Assembly (NCBI GenBank): GCA_033816765.1
Contig: CM066290.1
Coordinates: 930,001-994,000 of the forward strand
Source: Nothopassalora personata
Taxonomy: Eukaryota; Ascomycota; Dothideomycetes; Mycosphaerellales; Mycosphaerellaceae
Reading direction: 5' to 3'
Length of the DNA: 64,000 nucleotides
Both the position numbers and the translations under genes were made by a program. Below, piece after piece: positions 17,627 through 32,700 of this stretch. The stretch's first letter is position 1, and each line of letters opens with the position of its first letter. A model generated the notes under the pieces. The model worked only from the letters and a program-made list of their open reading frames with translations. It made no database searches and had not been told where the DNA came from.

Positions 17627-19245
17627 GGCTGCTACTTTCTCTTAATCTCAGTATAGGCGAACCGCCACAAAACACAAAGGAGTGTACCTGCATGACAAAA
17701 CGGGGAGGAGGTGGTACAAACGAAAAGTCCAGCCTATGATCTACTTCAGATCCACATCTTGGCCCACGGTTCTCCTTCCGTAGGCGAGGAGCTCTAGATG
17801 TCCTAGAGGCCTACCTCTCCTCGCACGATGCACAATGCAGACGCATCGCCGGCTCCCGGAAAAGAGCTTAGTGAATTTGTCGACGTGGTTAGCCGACCAC
17901 CGGCAGCCGGAACGCAAGGCCCGTCTGCGACGACATGATCCCTGGTCTAGCATTGTGGTCGGCTCCGTATGTGACTCCCTGGCCGGTAGAGGCCTGGCAA
18001 TTGTTTGGCACCGTGGTCCAGGCACGCGGTTTCCCAATTAGTCCGTAAAGGTACACTGCAGCGAATTCCACGAGAAGTTGCAAAGTTCGATGCGGAATAT
18101 CACCACAACGCAACGCCGCATGTCCCAACGGAAAGCACTATCGTAACCGCGAGCCTCCGCTCTATCGTGCAGCAATTTATTCGAGGTGGTAGCGTGGCCT
18201 GGGCATTAAAGTATCGGGTGGGGGGGTGCTGTTACAGTGTAGTGTACGGCTATGGTGAAGCAGCTGGTGGCGATTCGGCAGAATCCATTTCGTGGGCGAT
18301 GGGTGAAACGAAGAGGAGTCTTGGGCCTACTGTAAGGGCTAGTGACATAGTTCGTTGTCACCTGCATTCATCACTGCATCAGTGTGGATGGACAGAGAAG
18401 GAAGGAGATGACCGAGCCGCAAGCGAGGTGGCTTGGCGGATGTGGCGGCAACGACGAGGGAGCGGCACATGGCGGTTTCCGGTGTAAGACACGTTAACGC
18501 GGCGTATGGCCTTTAATTCGACCCCCGTGTTGATCGCTTTCCAGCGCCGTGCCGGGGTCTGCCACTGCCGCTTCACGCTTCGAGACATTGCCTCCCTCCC
18601 TTTCACCATAGCATTAGTTAGCATCATCATCCTCCTCGGCGTGGGACATCTCATGATGGACACCTGAAGGCTTCGCGGCAGATCATAAGACTGCAAATGC
18701 ATCATCACTGCAGGGACTGGCCTCATCTAACCCCCCCCCCCTCCCCCGGTTCACCACGAATGCTCCGACAGTGACATCCTCGGTATGTCTCTGCTTACAC
18801 AGTATGACACGCTAGCTACAATATCGCAGACGCACCGGTCGTCACGATTGTGGGGTTTCGGCCCCTGGTCATGGATAGGAGGGATGCAGCGGCACGCGTG
18901 TTGCAACATAGAATCGATGATGAACGATGCAATACAGTAGTTAGCTTTTCGCAGACGTCCCTCTGGTCTACTGCGAAGGCCAGTGCGTTTGACTCAGTTG
19001 CATTTGGCAACTGCCGCTACAGCCCACGCTGGCCCGACAAGGGGCAGATAGATGAAGTACGTACCATGCTTGATAACTGCCATGCCCGCTTGATCAATGG
19101 GCAGACACCGGAAGGCGGAACGCAGATCGCACATTCCGATTCCCACTTTTTGTGCTAGCATTTCCTGTCGTTTGTGTCTGCCCCAAGGGAAAACATCTGT
19201 CTGACCGATCCTCTCCAACATGGTCTTGAAGAACAGACTCTTACC
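17627..19245. other. Intergenic, no gene supported
   Basis: Divergent promoter space between the permease and the rhodopsin-like gene. Short frames on both strands lack family resemblance. A run of 11 C lies at 18731-18741. Composition is normal, without RIP signs. Confidence 0.6.
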
Positions 19246-20541
19246 ATGTCGAACGGCTACGCGGCGATAGACAAAACGAATTGGTACCCCGGAACACGGT
19301 ACTTCACCCAGGTCACTGAAGAGAATCATGCGGCATGGCTGTACATCATAGCTTTGTTGTCGTTCATCTACCTCATCATAGCCTTCATCATCAGGTTCAT
19401 CGTCAAGTATGGCATGTACGGTCATGATGATTGGGCAGTATTGGCGGCGACTGTCCTCGCCTATGGCCAATACATTGCCACACTGCTAGCAACGACCAAA
19501 GGCCTGGGAAAGGCGTTTCATTTGCTGCATCGCGACCATCTCCAGCAGATGTTACGAGTAAGTGCGATCTGGTCATGCGCATTACGTAGCTGATTGCATT
19601 GGTAGTACTGTGCTGCGCACGCATATCTCTTTGCCCTGGCGCATTGCTGTTCGAAAATCTCGACCGCAGTCCTGACGCAGCGTCTTTTCGAGAATGGGCG
19701 CCGTCGCAATTCGCAAGTGTGCTGGGCTTTGATTGTCGCCTCAGCCTCTTTCGGCGTCGTTGCTGTTCTAGCCTTTTCAGTAGAGTGCCAAAATGCGGGA
19801 TACGTTATCGATAATGCCTCGTGTCCGCACCGAGTAAGTCAATCGTTTTGTCCTTGAAAGTCTTTGGCTAACCTATATTCGTAGTTCAGGAGATGGCAAG
19901 TCATCATGGCCGTCGATCTCGCAACAGAGCTCTTGCTGCTCGTAGTCCCGATTGTGCTACTGCTGGACGTCTTGATCAAGCCCTCGGCGAAAATGACAGT
20001 GACCGCAGTGTTCGCCGTGCGCCTGTTCACCATTCTGTTCGCGGTCTTGAACCTCGTCCACATCGCCAAGATAAAGCACGCCTCAGACGTTGCATTGGGA
20101 ATTATTCCAACCTTTCTTTGGACCCAAACCGAGCTCTTCTGGTCCATCATCGCCGCATCGCTACCCTGCTTGAAATCATTCATGCGGCCCTTCGATAAGG
20201 TCGACGAAAGCACATGGCGCACTCACGACCAGTACTATTCCTCAGCGGCATCTGGACGATCCGGGCGCAGCTGGAGAGACAACCTAGATCAAGATGGAAT
20301 AATGCCATTGGGGAAACTCAAGGCGAACAGAGATGGGAAAGTGCTGAGCGCTTTAGGGCCAGAATCGGTGGGATTGCGACCTGATGTGGCGGGTAATGAC
20401 GTTCAGATCACAGGGCCGGATGGGGGTTCCGAAGAAATCAGGCAGAGCTGGGGCAGCCAGGAGCGGATCATTATCAAGAAGCAGGAAGATTTCGAGGTGA
20501 CAATCGAGTCGAATGGGGGCCGGCCGCATCAGACTCGATGA
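19246..20541 (+). CDS. Fungal rhodopsin-like integral membrane protein
   Basis: Exons 19246-19557, 19606-19833 and 19885-20541 with 48- and 51-bp introns (both GTAAGT, TAG) give 398 residues. Seven hydrophobic segments are visible, with HDDWAVLAATVLAYGQ, the conserved motif of the fungal family (AHCCSKISTAVLTQRLF) and a VMAVDLATELLLL-like helix. A hydrophilic tail of about 130 residues follows. These proteins resemble PTH11-like and Fung_rhodopsin-family receptors of Pezizomycotina; ligands are unknown. An in-frame upstream codon at 19174 exists, but the ATG at 19246 directly precedes the usual short N-terminus. Confidence 0.85.
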
Positions 20542-20719
20542 ACAGCCGAGACACGGAACAGAGTGCCCGGGGTGGCGGTATGGATAATTGAGGGGGCAAG
20601 AGGTTCGAAAGAAGTGATCGGAAGTAGATCCCCAAGTCCGAATGGCGTTGGCTACTTTGCATCTGCTCTACACATCCTTGGACAAAGCGTCCTAACATGA
20701 GTCAAATCGCGCGCCCCAA

Positions 20720-23700
20720 TCATCCACTTTCCACAACCTCCGAGAACCACTGCCTCAGCGCCCCAGCCAACACGCTGGGCAACTCCAACACGTCCCTCAC
20801 AATCAGATAATATCTGAAAGGGAAATGATCCAGATACCGGATCATCTCCAGCTCAGATTCGCCATTGACAGTCGTGAACCTCGCCTCCTTCAGGTCCATG
20901 ATACTCTGCTTCTGATCCGATGCCGCTCCAGTAGCCGGCGCCGTGGCATCAACAACAATGAACACGACCATAATCTGCTCCTCATGTGCTTGCCGTGCAA
21001 GCTGTCGAATGCTCGGATGACCTTCACAGTGGCCATCTGAAATAATCAACTGTAGTTGCCAAAGATCACTAGCCGAACTAGCAGCTCTCAGCCTAGCAGT
21101 CCTGAAGAGCTCAATCGAGTGTTCAAGAAGTTTTCGAACGTCAGTCTTGGTTTGAGTGAAACTGAATTGGCGGTAGACTTCTGCGCCGGCATCGGAGGTG
21201 AAAGGCATGCTGAAGTCGTGGTTGATGTTGACGGTCTGGCCGAAACCAACGATACAGAGTTCGCCAACTTCGAGCATGGACATGGCTTTTGAGACGAGAG
21301 CTAAGGTGTCGAAGGCAAGGCCTTTGCGCTCGCTCTCGTTCATGGATTCGGAGTCGTCGATTGCCAGCATGATCTGGTAGGAGCGCTTGCTGGGCACGGA
21401 GCGACGCATCCAGATCTTGTCGCGCTTGTAGGATGAGGCGATGTAGGGAATGATCTTCTTGATGTTGAGCCGCTTTCCTGTTCGAAAGTCGCCGCGCATC
21501 TTTGTGGCCTGTGTTGGTTGCAATATGAGGCGCAAATGTTCTGTCAGCACGATGGCCATGTTGCGCGTCCTATTTTCGTGCTCGTTCCAGGCTTTACGAG
21601 CGTCCTCGACGGAGAGCAAGTTTGATCGGATAGAGTCCAGGTGGGTAGCTGTCAGCTGCTGATCCATGTCATCGACATCTTCGGTCTCGGAGTGCTGCAG
21701 GTCATCTTCCCAAGTCATATCAACATCCGTAGACTGTCCGACCATGGCCTTGTCTTGCTTTGAGCCCATCTCTGCGCCTTTGCTGTCGGCACCGCCACCT
21801 TCGCCGTCATCTTGATCGTCCTGACTGGCGGATTGTTCGGCCCCAGGTTCGAGATTTGCGGCGTCATCGTGGACTTGCTCGATTGGTTGCGCATTCTGCT
21901 TGTCAAGTGCGCGAGACTGATCAGCGTTGGCGGCGCCGATAGCCTGCACCTCGGTCTCGGCATCGTCGGTGTGCTCAAAGCGAGCATCATCCATTGTCTC
22001 ACGCTCTTCCGTCTGCTCGGTCTGCTCTACATCCTCCTTGGCAGCCTCGATGTTTCGATGCTGATCGTACCATTGCTTGAGCACATCTCCAAGCTGTTTG
22101 TAGGGGAGCGTTCGCTGATCTTCCTGGCCAGCTTCTGCCCGACCATGAACAGTGTCTGCTTGCCGACTGCTGCCACCATCGGCTGAGCCGTCTTGTGCGC
22201 TGGCCTCTTCAGGATCATGCTCTTCTTCCATCTGCTCCGCGCTTGAGAGACCACCCTTGCTTTTGGCGCTATCATCTTGATCTTGCCCTTGACCTGCGTC
22301 CGCGGGAGCTGAATCGAAATTGTCCTGTTCCATTTCATGCTTGTCCAACATTGCAACAACAGACTTCGTGTCTTCATCACTCTCTTGCGCTTGCTCCTTT
22401 TGATCTTGCGCAGTGGCCTCTCCACTTTCTTCAGCTTCATCGCCTTCATTTTCGCCCATCTCTACATCGCCATCGTCTCGTGCAGTATCATCTTTGTTCT
22501 CCAAGGATGCATCGTCCATATCCTCAAGATCACCACCATCATCATCAGAGATCTCGCTGAGCTCGTCCTTGTCACCGTCCATGTTGATGTCATCGGGTAA
22601 CTCCAGATTCTGCTCATCGACCATGTGCGGATCTGCCTTCTCAGTTTCGCCGGGCCCTGCTTCATTGTCGATCTCGTCAGCACCAGCGTTGGCGTCCTCG
22701 TCGGCATCATCTTGCTCCTCCTGCTCTTCCGATGGATCCTCTTCTGCATTCTTCAGCTCTTCTCCAGCCGCCGCAACATCTTCAGTCTTGCCACCTGTGC
22801 CTTTGTCGGCTTCCTTCTCGGGCTCACCGGAGTTCTCATCATTCCAAGTCTTCTCGTCGATGGCTCCACCATCCTCATCAACACGCCCTGCTTCTTCGTC
22901 GACTTCTGTATCGGACTGTTCCCCTCCTTTGTCTTCATCCTCATCGCCCTCAGATCCAGCATCCTCATCAAACTCTCCTCGGAGGTCTTCGTCTGCCATG
23001 TCAACTGCATCCTTCTCAGCCTCGGTTTCGCCTTCTTTGTCCTTTAAAGTAGCATCTTGAGCAAGCTCGGACAGGTCTTCGTTGTCTCCAACGTCCTTGC
23101 TGATATCTTCGCCGCCCTCGCCTTCGCCAAGACCAGTGCCACTCTCAGCTTGACCAGAGTCTTTCTCATTGTCTTGAGACTTCTCCGAAGGTCGGCAGAA
23201 TCCCTGCTGGGAAAGCTCAGTAAACATACTGGCAAGGCGGTGTGCCATCTTGCTGGTAGCTGCATGGAGCTTGCAAGCGTTGTTGACCGCTCGAGAAGAG
23301 ACCTGAACGTAGGCATCCAGGACGGGCATGATTTTGTAGCAGATAGCCGTGAGCTCATCCAAGCTTGTTGTGGTGCTTGCCAATGAACCTAGAAGCTGGT
23401 CAACTTGGCTCGACAATTGATCTAATTGCAGCATATCGATAGTCGCTTGTTGGTGACTTTGTTGCTCAAGTAGCCAGGCTTCCTTACCACGACCCTTCTT
23501 GACAGTCCTGCTGGCGTCGGATAGCACGTCTACATGATTCACCGGCAGATCGTGCAGAGCTTGTAGAAGGGTATGGATGAGCCGTTGAGGGTCTAGCCCT
23601 GTACTGTGCACGATGCCGACTGAGTTGGCCTTCGCAGTCCAGTTAACCGCGTGACAGACCACGGGCTCTAGTTCAGGGCATGTGCCGACAATTTGCTTGA

Positions 23701-26700
23701 TGATATCAGGAATGGTGCTGCCGATAAGTGCAGAATAGCGGTGTTCGGCTGACCTAAGAGCCTCATCGGTGACGAAGACAGGGAGAACAGGCTTCGCCGC
23801 AAGCTCGACCGTGATTAGCTTCAGATCTGTGACGTGACTAGTCAACTCCTCGGTGGCATGTGAGTAGTCCTTCCCTGCGAGCTGGGCCTGGTATTCGATA
23901 CATTGAACAGTGGCCTGTACCACGCAGCTCAGAGACGAGACTTCTGACTCGAACTCCGGGCGAGAACGACTGGATCGTGAGATACGCCGAGGCGCTTCGC
24001 ATGAGGCGAGGTTCTTGAGCTTCTCCACGCCGCTTTGCAAAGTCGCAACGTTCTTGAGATAAGCTTGGAGCTGACTGTGTTGCTCGCAGGCAACCTGCAG
24101 CATGCTCTCGAGAAGTGACTTCGCTCTAGCGACCTCAGCGGGAGTCAGATCCTCATTATGCTTGACGGCACTATCTCGAGCGACAGGCATGACATGCAGG
24201 AGCCTGTGAAACTCTTGATCGGCAATCTGCACATCGGCACTGGCATTGTTCAGAGCCAAAGGTGTTGTCTTGGACAGCACTAAATGCAGCGAGCTCTGCT
24301 GGGCTAGCACATCATCACTGACATTGGCTTGGAAGCCCATCAATTGTACATCCTTGAAGACACTGGCCAGAAGTTTCCGCTTGCGTTGCTTAAGGAACTT
24401 GATCGTCACTTTATTCTCTTCTGTGACTGTGGTCGGAGTCTCCTTCCTAAGCTCTTCACTGTCGTCGTGTAGTTCTTGTAAGAATCTCTCGACCCTTTTT
24501 GTGGCCTTAGCCGACGACTTGTCCTTGATGGTCTTCGCGATAAGATTCTGAGCAATGACACTAGCGTTATCCAAGAGCTCAGCATACGACTTGAGCCATG
24601 GCTGAGTAGGAGAGGCTGCTGCACGCCCGTCTGTGGCCCAATCAAGTACTTTCAGCTCCTTCATATCACCGCTTTCATACTTCACCATGGCAAATTCGGC
24701 CTGCACAATTGACGTGACAGGCTCGGCAAGGAGTTGTCGATACTTCCTTACAACTCGAAACAGCTTATTGTGAGAAGCTTTCGCGCTTTTCTTTATCGTC
24801 AGAATATTCGTGTCCTTCCAGCTGGCCACAAGTACAGCATTCGAAATGTCCTTCTCGAGCTTTGCGCGTCGCTGGTTCAGCTGCTCACTCACTGCCGTCT
24901 CGAACCGAGTGTAGAAGGAAATGGTGTTGGCAAGTGCTTCTCGAACTTTGATAAGTGTGGGCTGATGTACAACGCGGATTGCGAGACTTGCTTCAAAGTC
25001 TCGTAGCAGACGCAGACGAATGCTGTACTCCCCTAGACCACAGTTGCTGAGGAAGTCGCCGAGAGTCTTGACCAGATCACAGGTGAATTGGCTCAAAGCA
25101 TCCGGTCGCTGGGCTGCGTCTCCCGAGGCCACGACGATGGTCTCAAATGCAACGAACCACCAAGAGGCAGCCGTCTGTCGGCACTGTTCGTCCTCGTATC
25201 CAAACATCCTGTCCCAGGTGGAAAGCTCAAGCTTGCGCCAGCCGATAATCAAATTGGTGATCTCGTCGAGTAAAGTCGCCGCAGAGAATTCTGAGCTTGC
25301 TACCTTCTGCCACTCATTCACAGTAGCATGCAGCTTCTCCACCGAAGGCAGGTAGCGCATCAGAGGCTCAGCATGACCAAGAGTCAGAATCTGTTCACAT
25401 GCTCGCAGCACTTCTATCGGAGTGGCGTGCTCTGGCCATACTTTATTGATGTCACCGAAGCGATTCTGTAGTTTGTGAATAAGCTGTACAAGGACTCTGC
25501 TTTGCTGGATGTTCGGTTCCGTATACACATTGGCCTTACGTGAGTGCACTTCTGTCGGAGCAAGCTTGGCGGTCGGGCTTTGCAGGGCGCACAAGACTGC
25601 TGTGATGTCCTTGTTATCGCTAGAGGTGGCTGGCAGTGATGCTGCGATCGTGGCAAAATCACGAAGCAGATTGAGCAACTTCTCTGTGGATATATCACCT
25701 GAGTTGTAGACAGCATGGTACAGCTCAGCCAGTCGTGGAGCCAGATCTTGAGCCTTTAGTGTCGCAGAGATAGAATTGATCGCTTGCTGCCTGTCGTTCT
25801 CACCATCATCATATGTTGGAAACAGCTCGTTAAGTTGCGCTTGTTCGACCTCGTCCTGGTCATCGTCATTGCCCCGGTACTTGAACAAGCTCGATTTCGC
25901 AGCGTTGAGTCTCTGCTCAGAGCCAAGCTCGATCTTCCATGCCCTGTAGAAATCGCCAAAAGCGTTTTCAATGGCGTTTTGCATTGCCCCGGAAGCTCGA
26001 GACGTGGGCAAAACAGAGCACCGCACACCCACAGCAGCGAGCCAGAATAGCTGTTCTTGGCGAGTCGAACGAGCTCCTTGGACCTCGATGAATTGGTCGT
26101 CTGAAGTATACTGCGAGAAGGTAGCACCGGCGAGTGGCACAATATTCCCAAAGGATACGTCTCGGCTTCCAACGGGAGCTTCATTCTCGGCGACTGACAT
26201 GAGCCCTCGAGCTACCAGCAGGCAATCGATGAAACCACATACGGGAGTGGTCAGATCTGCGTAGGGTCGATACTGTTCCGAGAGGCGTGTTCTGATGACC
26301 AACAGATTGTCCCATGCGCCAGGCTCCGTGGCAACCAGCTCGCCGCCCTGGAGAAGTCCTTGTATGACCCGCATGAGTGCTTGGAATTCGCTGTGCAGCT
26401 GTGACAATTGTGAAGTTTGCGGCCTGCATATTTGAATCGTCTCTGGACCTTGACCCAGCGCTTCAAGATCGTCCTGTAGGATACGTGCTCGTAGCGAGTC
26501 GGCGCTTCCAGTCCACAGTAGTCGGAATGCGCGCAGAGCAGTGAGCTTTCCCTCTAGATAATCTTTTGCTTGATCATGTACAATTCTGCGGATATCTGCC
26601 ACTTGGACAGGATCGAATAGTTGCTCCGGTACAAAGTGGTCCAGGCAAGTTACTGCGAAAGTTGCCCACGCCTGAGCTTGGTGTCGAGCGCTCATGCTCG

Positions 26701-29700
26701 GAAGATCCGCAGATAGGGTCGCTGGAAGGTCAAGGTTCTGGGATCGTATACAAGACACCAGGTCGTGAAGACAGGTCCCTAGTATTGGTACGCTGTCATC
26801 TTGCAGCCGATGCGCATGTGACGCAAGCGTCCGGCCGAGATGCTGAAATTCATCGTCAAGAAGAGCCATGCCGCGCAAGCTCACCGTTGCTGCGCGAGGC
26901 AGGCTTTGTAAGATCTCTCCGGTAATCGTGGATGCTCCAGTCGCTCTCCCGAGGTTTGAGCCCAATCGCAGCAGACGTAGCGTGCGCTGGACTTTTGCCA
27001 AATTTTGCAATGTTCCGAATGAATCCCTCGTCTTCCTCTGCGCAAGCACTTCCAGCGCGATGACCTGACGTGTTGGCATAGGTGACTCTCGCATAGCAAG
27101 AAGCGCAAAATGTTGACAGATCTTCTCGAAGCTGCTCATGAAGTGTGGTCGCACATGAGCAGCATCATCATGTGCCCTGTCCGCTGTGTCAATAGGGATC
27201 AAAGCCAATGCCTTTGCTGAGATGTCGTCCAGGTCGGAATCTACACGCGAGCTCAGGGTCATAGTCTGATGGAAAGCCTGTCGCAGGTCGACGATCTGGT
27301 CAAGAGGAAGGTGAAAGTTTGCCGTTGCAGTGTCGAAGCGCTCGACGACAGCTTCAAAGCGAAGTATAGCCTGTAATCGGTCCATGCTTGTGGGCATCTC
27401 TGGCCTCAGAGTCCGCCAAAGGCTGTTGTAGGCTTGGCTTCCGCTGCCCTTCGTTGTGGTCGTAAGCTGAGAAATTGCTGATGCAAACGCCCCAAGTAGG
27501 TCTGTAGCTGTGCTAGACAGTTTTCCGTCTGCTTGACTGCAGATAGCTTTTCCAGCGAGTAGATATGCTGTCAGGGAAACGTGATCGAGTCCGTCGAAGA
27601 ACATCGCCTGTGCAAGGACTCGTACAAAAGAGACCACTTTGACAACGACGACCTTCAGACTTGACAGCTCAACAGCACTGCTTGACTCAACAGGCTGCTG
27701 CAGATGTCGTCTGACCAGCTCGAGCATTTTCTGTGTAGCATCAAGAACCGCGTTGCCCTTAGCTTTGCTCCCGCTGCTCAGTGCTTGACCCAGGGAGCGC
27801 CACAGTCGTGCCAGGCGCTCCGTGCTCTTGCGATCTGTGCGGAGCTTGTTGAAAGCTTCGTGACTAAGTTGGTAGAGATGGCTAAGATCATGCTTCGCTG
27901 CCAGTGAGCGCGAAACAATAAATGTCTGTTGATATTGTTGCACCAGTGGTTGATTATTGAGAGGGTGAAGGGTCTGGAAGAAAGGCTTACCGTCAGCATC
28001 AATACTTACAGGAAGAGCTGGGCGACTGACCTGTACACAAGAATAGTCAGCAGGCACCTGCATGTGGCTTATCGCTTGGTTGTAGAAGGCCTGTAATTGA
28101 TCCTCGGGCTTTGTCAAGGAGTGCAAATCTGTGAGCTGGACCAGACCGCCGTCAATGTTGGCAAACAGCCCTGCATCCAGCTGGCGCTGCATCGTGGGGA
28201 GCAAATTCTCGTCGGCTGAGCTCAGGTGGTCGCGAGCAGGCGCGTGTGTGGCCAAGTCAAGACCAGCAGTTTTGACTGCGTGAAACCTGGCCATAGCGGC
28301 CTCACAATCCAAGCCATCCGTTACTCTCGGCCCTGCATGCTCGTTGGTTAGGTAGAGCTCAACAGCGCGGTTGCGCATAGCTCGAGACAGCTCGCCCATC
28401 CTAGGATCGACCGTGAGGAAGATCCTGAAGCTGGCATGTGGTCGAAGCACACGAGCCTGACCGTCAGCATTGCAATTCTCATTGATGATAAGCTCGCCGT
28501 CCGGTTCTAAAAGTGAGTTCAATCGGTCTAGTACCGAGGGGCTGCAAAGATTAGCATTGTCAAGGACAAGCCATTTGCCTTGATGCAGGACGTCAACAAG
28601 CGGACCGTCGATCCACTCGAATCGTGCCTTGTCAATCGCTTTGGCGCTGTGCACTAGTAGGCGTAAAGCATGGCTCAAGTCATCCCTAAGATCCGCGGGC
28701 GAATGATGTAGGAGCTCCTCGTGCGTTGCTGGCTTAGCAGGATCCAGAAGCGATAAAGCTGATTGCAGGGTGGCGGCTTCGTTGGGACAACCTGCTGAGA
28801 TTAGGGCTTTGCACTGGAGGTCGACCTTGGCATGTATCGAATGCAAAGCCTGCGATGACTGTCGATGGGGATCAGCCTGCTCGTAGCCTCCAATGAGATC
28901 GAGAGCATCTGTCTCTGCACTCATATTGAGTGTGAGAACATCAGCACCAACGCAAGCAGCAAGCCGCTCGACGAGCTTTGTCTTGCCAGCGCCGGAAGAT
29001 CCAACCAGTACGACTGGCCAGCTTTGCTGTACGGATAGCATGATTGTCTGTAGTAACTCGAGACTGCTGCCACCAGATGCCTCAGTTTCGAGCCAATTGT
29101 CTTGAGGAACCGCAGTTAAGTCATCTCGTTGAAGCAGTCCCAGGCCAACTTGTAGTGTTCGTGGCGACACATTGCGGAACAGATCGGCCGCACGAACGTC
29201 TGGGCCGAAGATGTTATCGAAGAGATCGATGACGCACATTCGGTCTGTAGAAGTCCGGAAGCGTTGCAAGAACAGTGACTGCACAAAGTCCTTCGAGGTT
29301 CCAGCTTGCAGCAGGCCCTGATTCGACGAGGCTAATGTGAGCCAGCGCTCAACGTCACGGAGGTTAAATTCCCAAGGGCCACCACTGGCTCCAAAGGATT
29401 TCCTGTGAGCGACTTCGTTGTTCAGTCGGGTCGTGAATGCCACTGCTTTCTGCAGGTATTCCTGGTCAAGGTTGGAGAACTTGCCTCCACAAATGACTAA
29501 CAAATCATCATGCCGCAGGGACTCGGCATGAACAACGGTGAAGCGATTGACGAACGATGCAGGAAGACCTTTTCGCCCTCCACCTTGATGATGTGGGTTT
29601 TGTGCAGCGAAAAGTCGGAATTTGGGGTGACGCGTGAAGCTCTGTCCCAACTCTGGCACATAGACTTCGCCACGATGATCTAGGCATGCATTGAGGCCTT

Positions 29701-32700
29701 CCAGCACGGACTGGGAAGCGAGGTTCATCTCATCAAGAAGAACCCATTCTCCGTTCTTCATGGCCCGGAGAAATGGTGCGTCGCGCCAGACAAAAGCGCC
29801 GGTCTGAGCTCCTTCGACTGGGGCGTCAGAGCCAAAGAGATCGAGCAAATCTGTCTGATCGGAAAGGTTGATGCGAGTGAGTGGCATGCCCACAGACTTT
29901 GCGATAGCAGCGACCAGTGTAGTCTTGCCAACGCCAGGACTACCCTCAAGCATGACTGGCTTGCTGAGTTGCAATGCTCGAATCACGCGCATCGCGTTTG
30001 ACCGAGTTGTCTGTGGATGGAAGGTGAACGTGTCGTTGGCGATGGTTGATGTTGACGTTCTCGGAACGCTGAAAGGTCCAATGGCGAACGCAGAATCGCT
30101 CGACGTGACCTGAAAGGTATGGCCGTAAATCATACTTGCATCGACGTTCAGTAACCGTCCAAGCCAAGTAAGACATGCCTTGCGTTCGTCGTCAAGGCTC
30201 TGCGAAGTGAGCGTCATCAGTCCCGCAGGGTTCGCACCCAGGGTATCGATGTATACCATTGCTGCACCATGAACAATGGCTGCCGTAACGTCCAGCTTAG
30301 CGAAAACATTGACGAAATCGATCCAGGCCAACGTGTCTCGGATGGAGACAGACGCACTTGCTGAGGTGTCGAATCGTGACTTGAACCAGCTTGCAAAAGC
30401 CACCATCGCATCTGCGTGAGGATGTGCCACGTCAGTCAGTTTTGCCCGAACGATCTGCTGCACATCGTTCATGTCGGAGAGTGCTGGCACCCATATCTCC
30501 GTGAAGCGATTCCGCAATGCAGGAGATAGCTCACGCTTCCCGTAGTCGCCACCAGGATTCATTGTAGCAAAGAATTGGAAGCCTGGGGCCGCAGTGACGG
30601 CCGAGTCCAAGCTGCCCTTTTCTGCAAGTAGAATCGTCCTTGAAGATTCAAGAACGCTGTTGATCCTCTCAAGGACTGAATCATCTGCTAGAGATATTTC
30701 GTCAAGCAAGAAGAAGTCGCCGTTGCGCATAGCATGGACCAGGCCTCCATCGGCCCACTCGAAAAGTGCCTTCCATCGCGTCCGCGCAGCTTGTATCTCG
30801 AGGTGTGTGGCGCTGGCCATGTATCTAGCTTTCTGCTCTGGCTCTGCAGAAGCAATTGCGTGGTCGTATGCGGTCAGGAGCGCATCAGTGGAATGTATGG
30901 CACCGTGTGCAGATACTCGCAAATTCGAGGAGTTGAGTAGCTTTTCTCTCAGTTCTGCCTCGATAGCGGCGCGATTGCGAATGGGCCGCTGCGAACCAAT
31001 GAGGTCACCTGTTTCGGTATTCTGGTGCGCGTTGATCATATGGAGCTCATGCTTCAAGGCATCTGCGATCATCTGGCAGACAGTTGTCTTACCACAGCCG
31101 GTCTCGCCCACGAGCAGTACTGGCTCATTGTTTGCGATCGCGCGCTCAACGAGGACGTACAGTCTTCGCATAGCGCGAGTCCATACGACACCCTGACTGG
31201 TGGCATTTTGCTTGTATTTGTGAATCTCGGGCGCGACGTCGCTGTATAATGCTTCCTCGTCGATTCGCACCTTCGGTCCCTTCTCGCTCATGACCTTCTC
31301 AATCGTACTTTTCAGTGCAATGCGTTCTTCGGCCTTCCTGACACGCTCACAAAGGAGCATGAATCCATTCGCAGCAAGCTGCTCTATGGTGTCATTAGGC
31401 CGCAGCGCCCATCTAAAAAGATCTCGAAGAGTCGCAAAGCTTTTCTGCTCGAAGATGCGATTCTCTTGACGTAGGATTGACAGTTCTTTGTATACGCCCA
31501 CAATCCGTCTGCATCTAGACTCCGGCAACTGTGTTCGGCGATGGAGAATCTCTTGAAGCTCGTTGACTGGAATATCGTCAAAGTGTAGCTCAAGAAAACG
31601 ATTTCGAAATGCTCGTGAGAGGGATTTTCGTCCGCCGTACAGTCCTGCTGGGTTCTGCGTAGCGAAAAGCATAAAATCGGGGTGAGGTCGTATCACTTCT
31701 TGTGTTTCCGGAATGAGAAGTTCTCGATTATCGTCTAGTAGGCGATTGAGAGCCTCGAGCACGTCAGTGGACGCCAGATTGAGCTCGTCCAGCACGATCC
31801 AGTGTCCCTCTCGGAGAGCTTTGACTAAGACGCCTATATTCAGATGCATTAGTTGTGTTTCAAAGCCACGCGACAGTGGCTCAGCGGAGAGTGGTAGTGT
31901 GGAGAGGCAGCGCACCGCACGCCCATGCCCATGCCTCTCCAACTTTGGCTCTTTCTAATGCGCTGATCAGATCTCATGAGTCATTACGTACCTTCTTGGA
32001 ACTGCAGCCTGCCATCCGTGCCAGATATGTATGTGCCTAGATACTCTTGAAGATCAGTGTGTTCGTGGTTGTTGATACGGGTGAAATTATGACCAGTGCG
32101 CTTGGCGAGGTACTCTATCATGCTCGTTTTGCCACTGGAAGTCGGTCCTTGTATCAATACAGGGAAGCGGCGAGTGCTTGAAGCCCGCACGAGATTCTCC
32201 AAATTGCGCTCCACGAAGTCGGTAATGATGTAGTGCTGCTGGTCTTGCAGTGGGTTGCTACCTTGGCGCAGCCAGTGCTTGCTTCTGGGATGACCTTGAA
32301 CGTAAGAACGACCATCGTCGGGCTTTCGAAGCGCCTGGGAAGTAGTGTTAGTTACAAAGACCAAAAGTGAGTGAGCACCTCAGGTCAAGCGTGCGTTTCG
32401 CTTCGAATTTATCCGCAGCTGCTCAAGCAGTCGTGCAGCGCTGTCGCGTTACACAAAAACGTACCTTTTTGAGCTCTGCAGCAACGTTCGTTCGCTTGAA
32501 CAGATGCTGCTCGATTAGGGGTTGCACCAGATCAACCGATTCCAGATCCAGGAAGGTCAGAAAGCTCATCTGAAACCCTTCATACAGAGCGCGACGCAAG
32601 CTACACATCGATTCTATGGTCTTAGCGTAGCTGAGTGTCCTCGTGAGTGTGCGAAGCGAGAAGTGTGGCTTCTGTCCAGCACCATCGACAAGCTTGTTGG

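Noticed and set aside
18005..18487. 160-codon + frame between permease and rhodopsin-like gene
   Set aside because: No family resemblance, poor composition for coding and no supporting splice structure.
22413..23060. Ser-rich 215-codon frame on the + strand
   Set aside because: It is the reverse complement of the Asp/Glu-rich region of midasin, a composition artefact.
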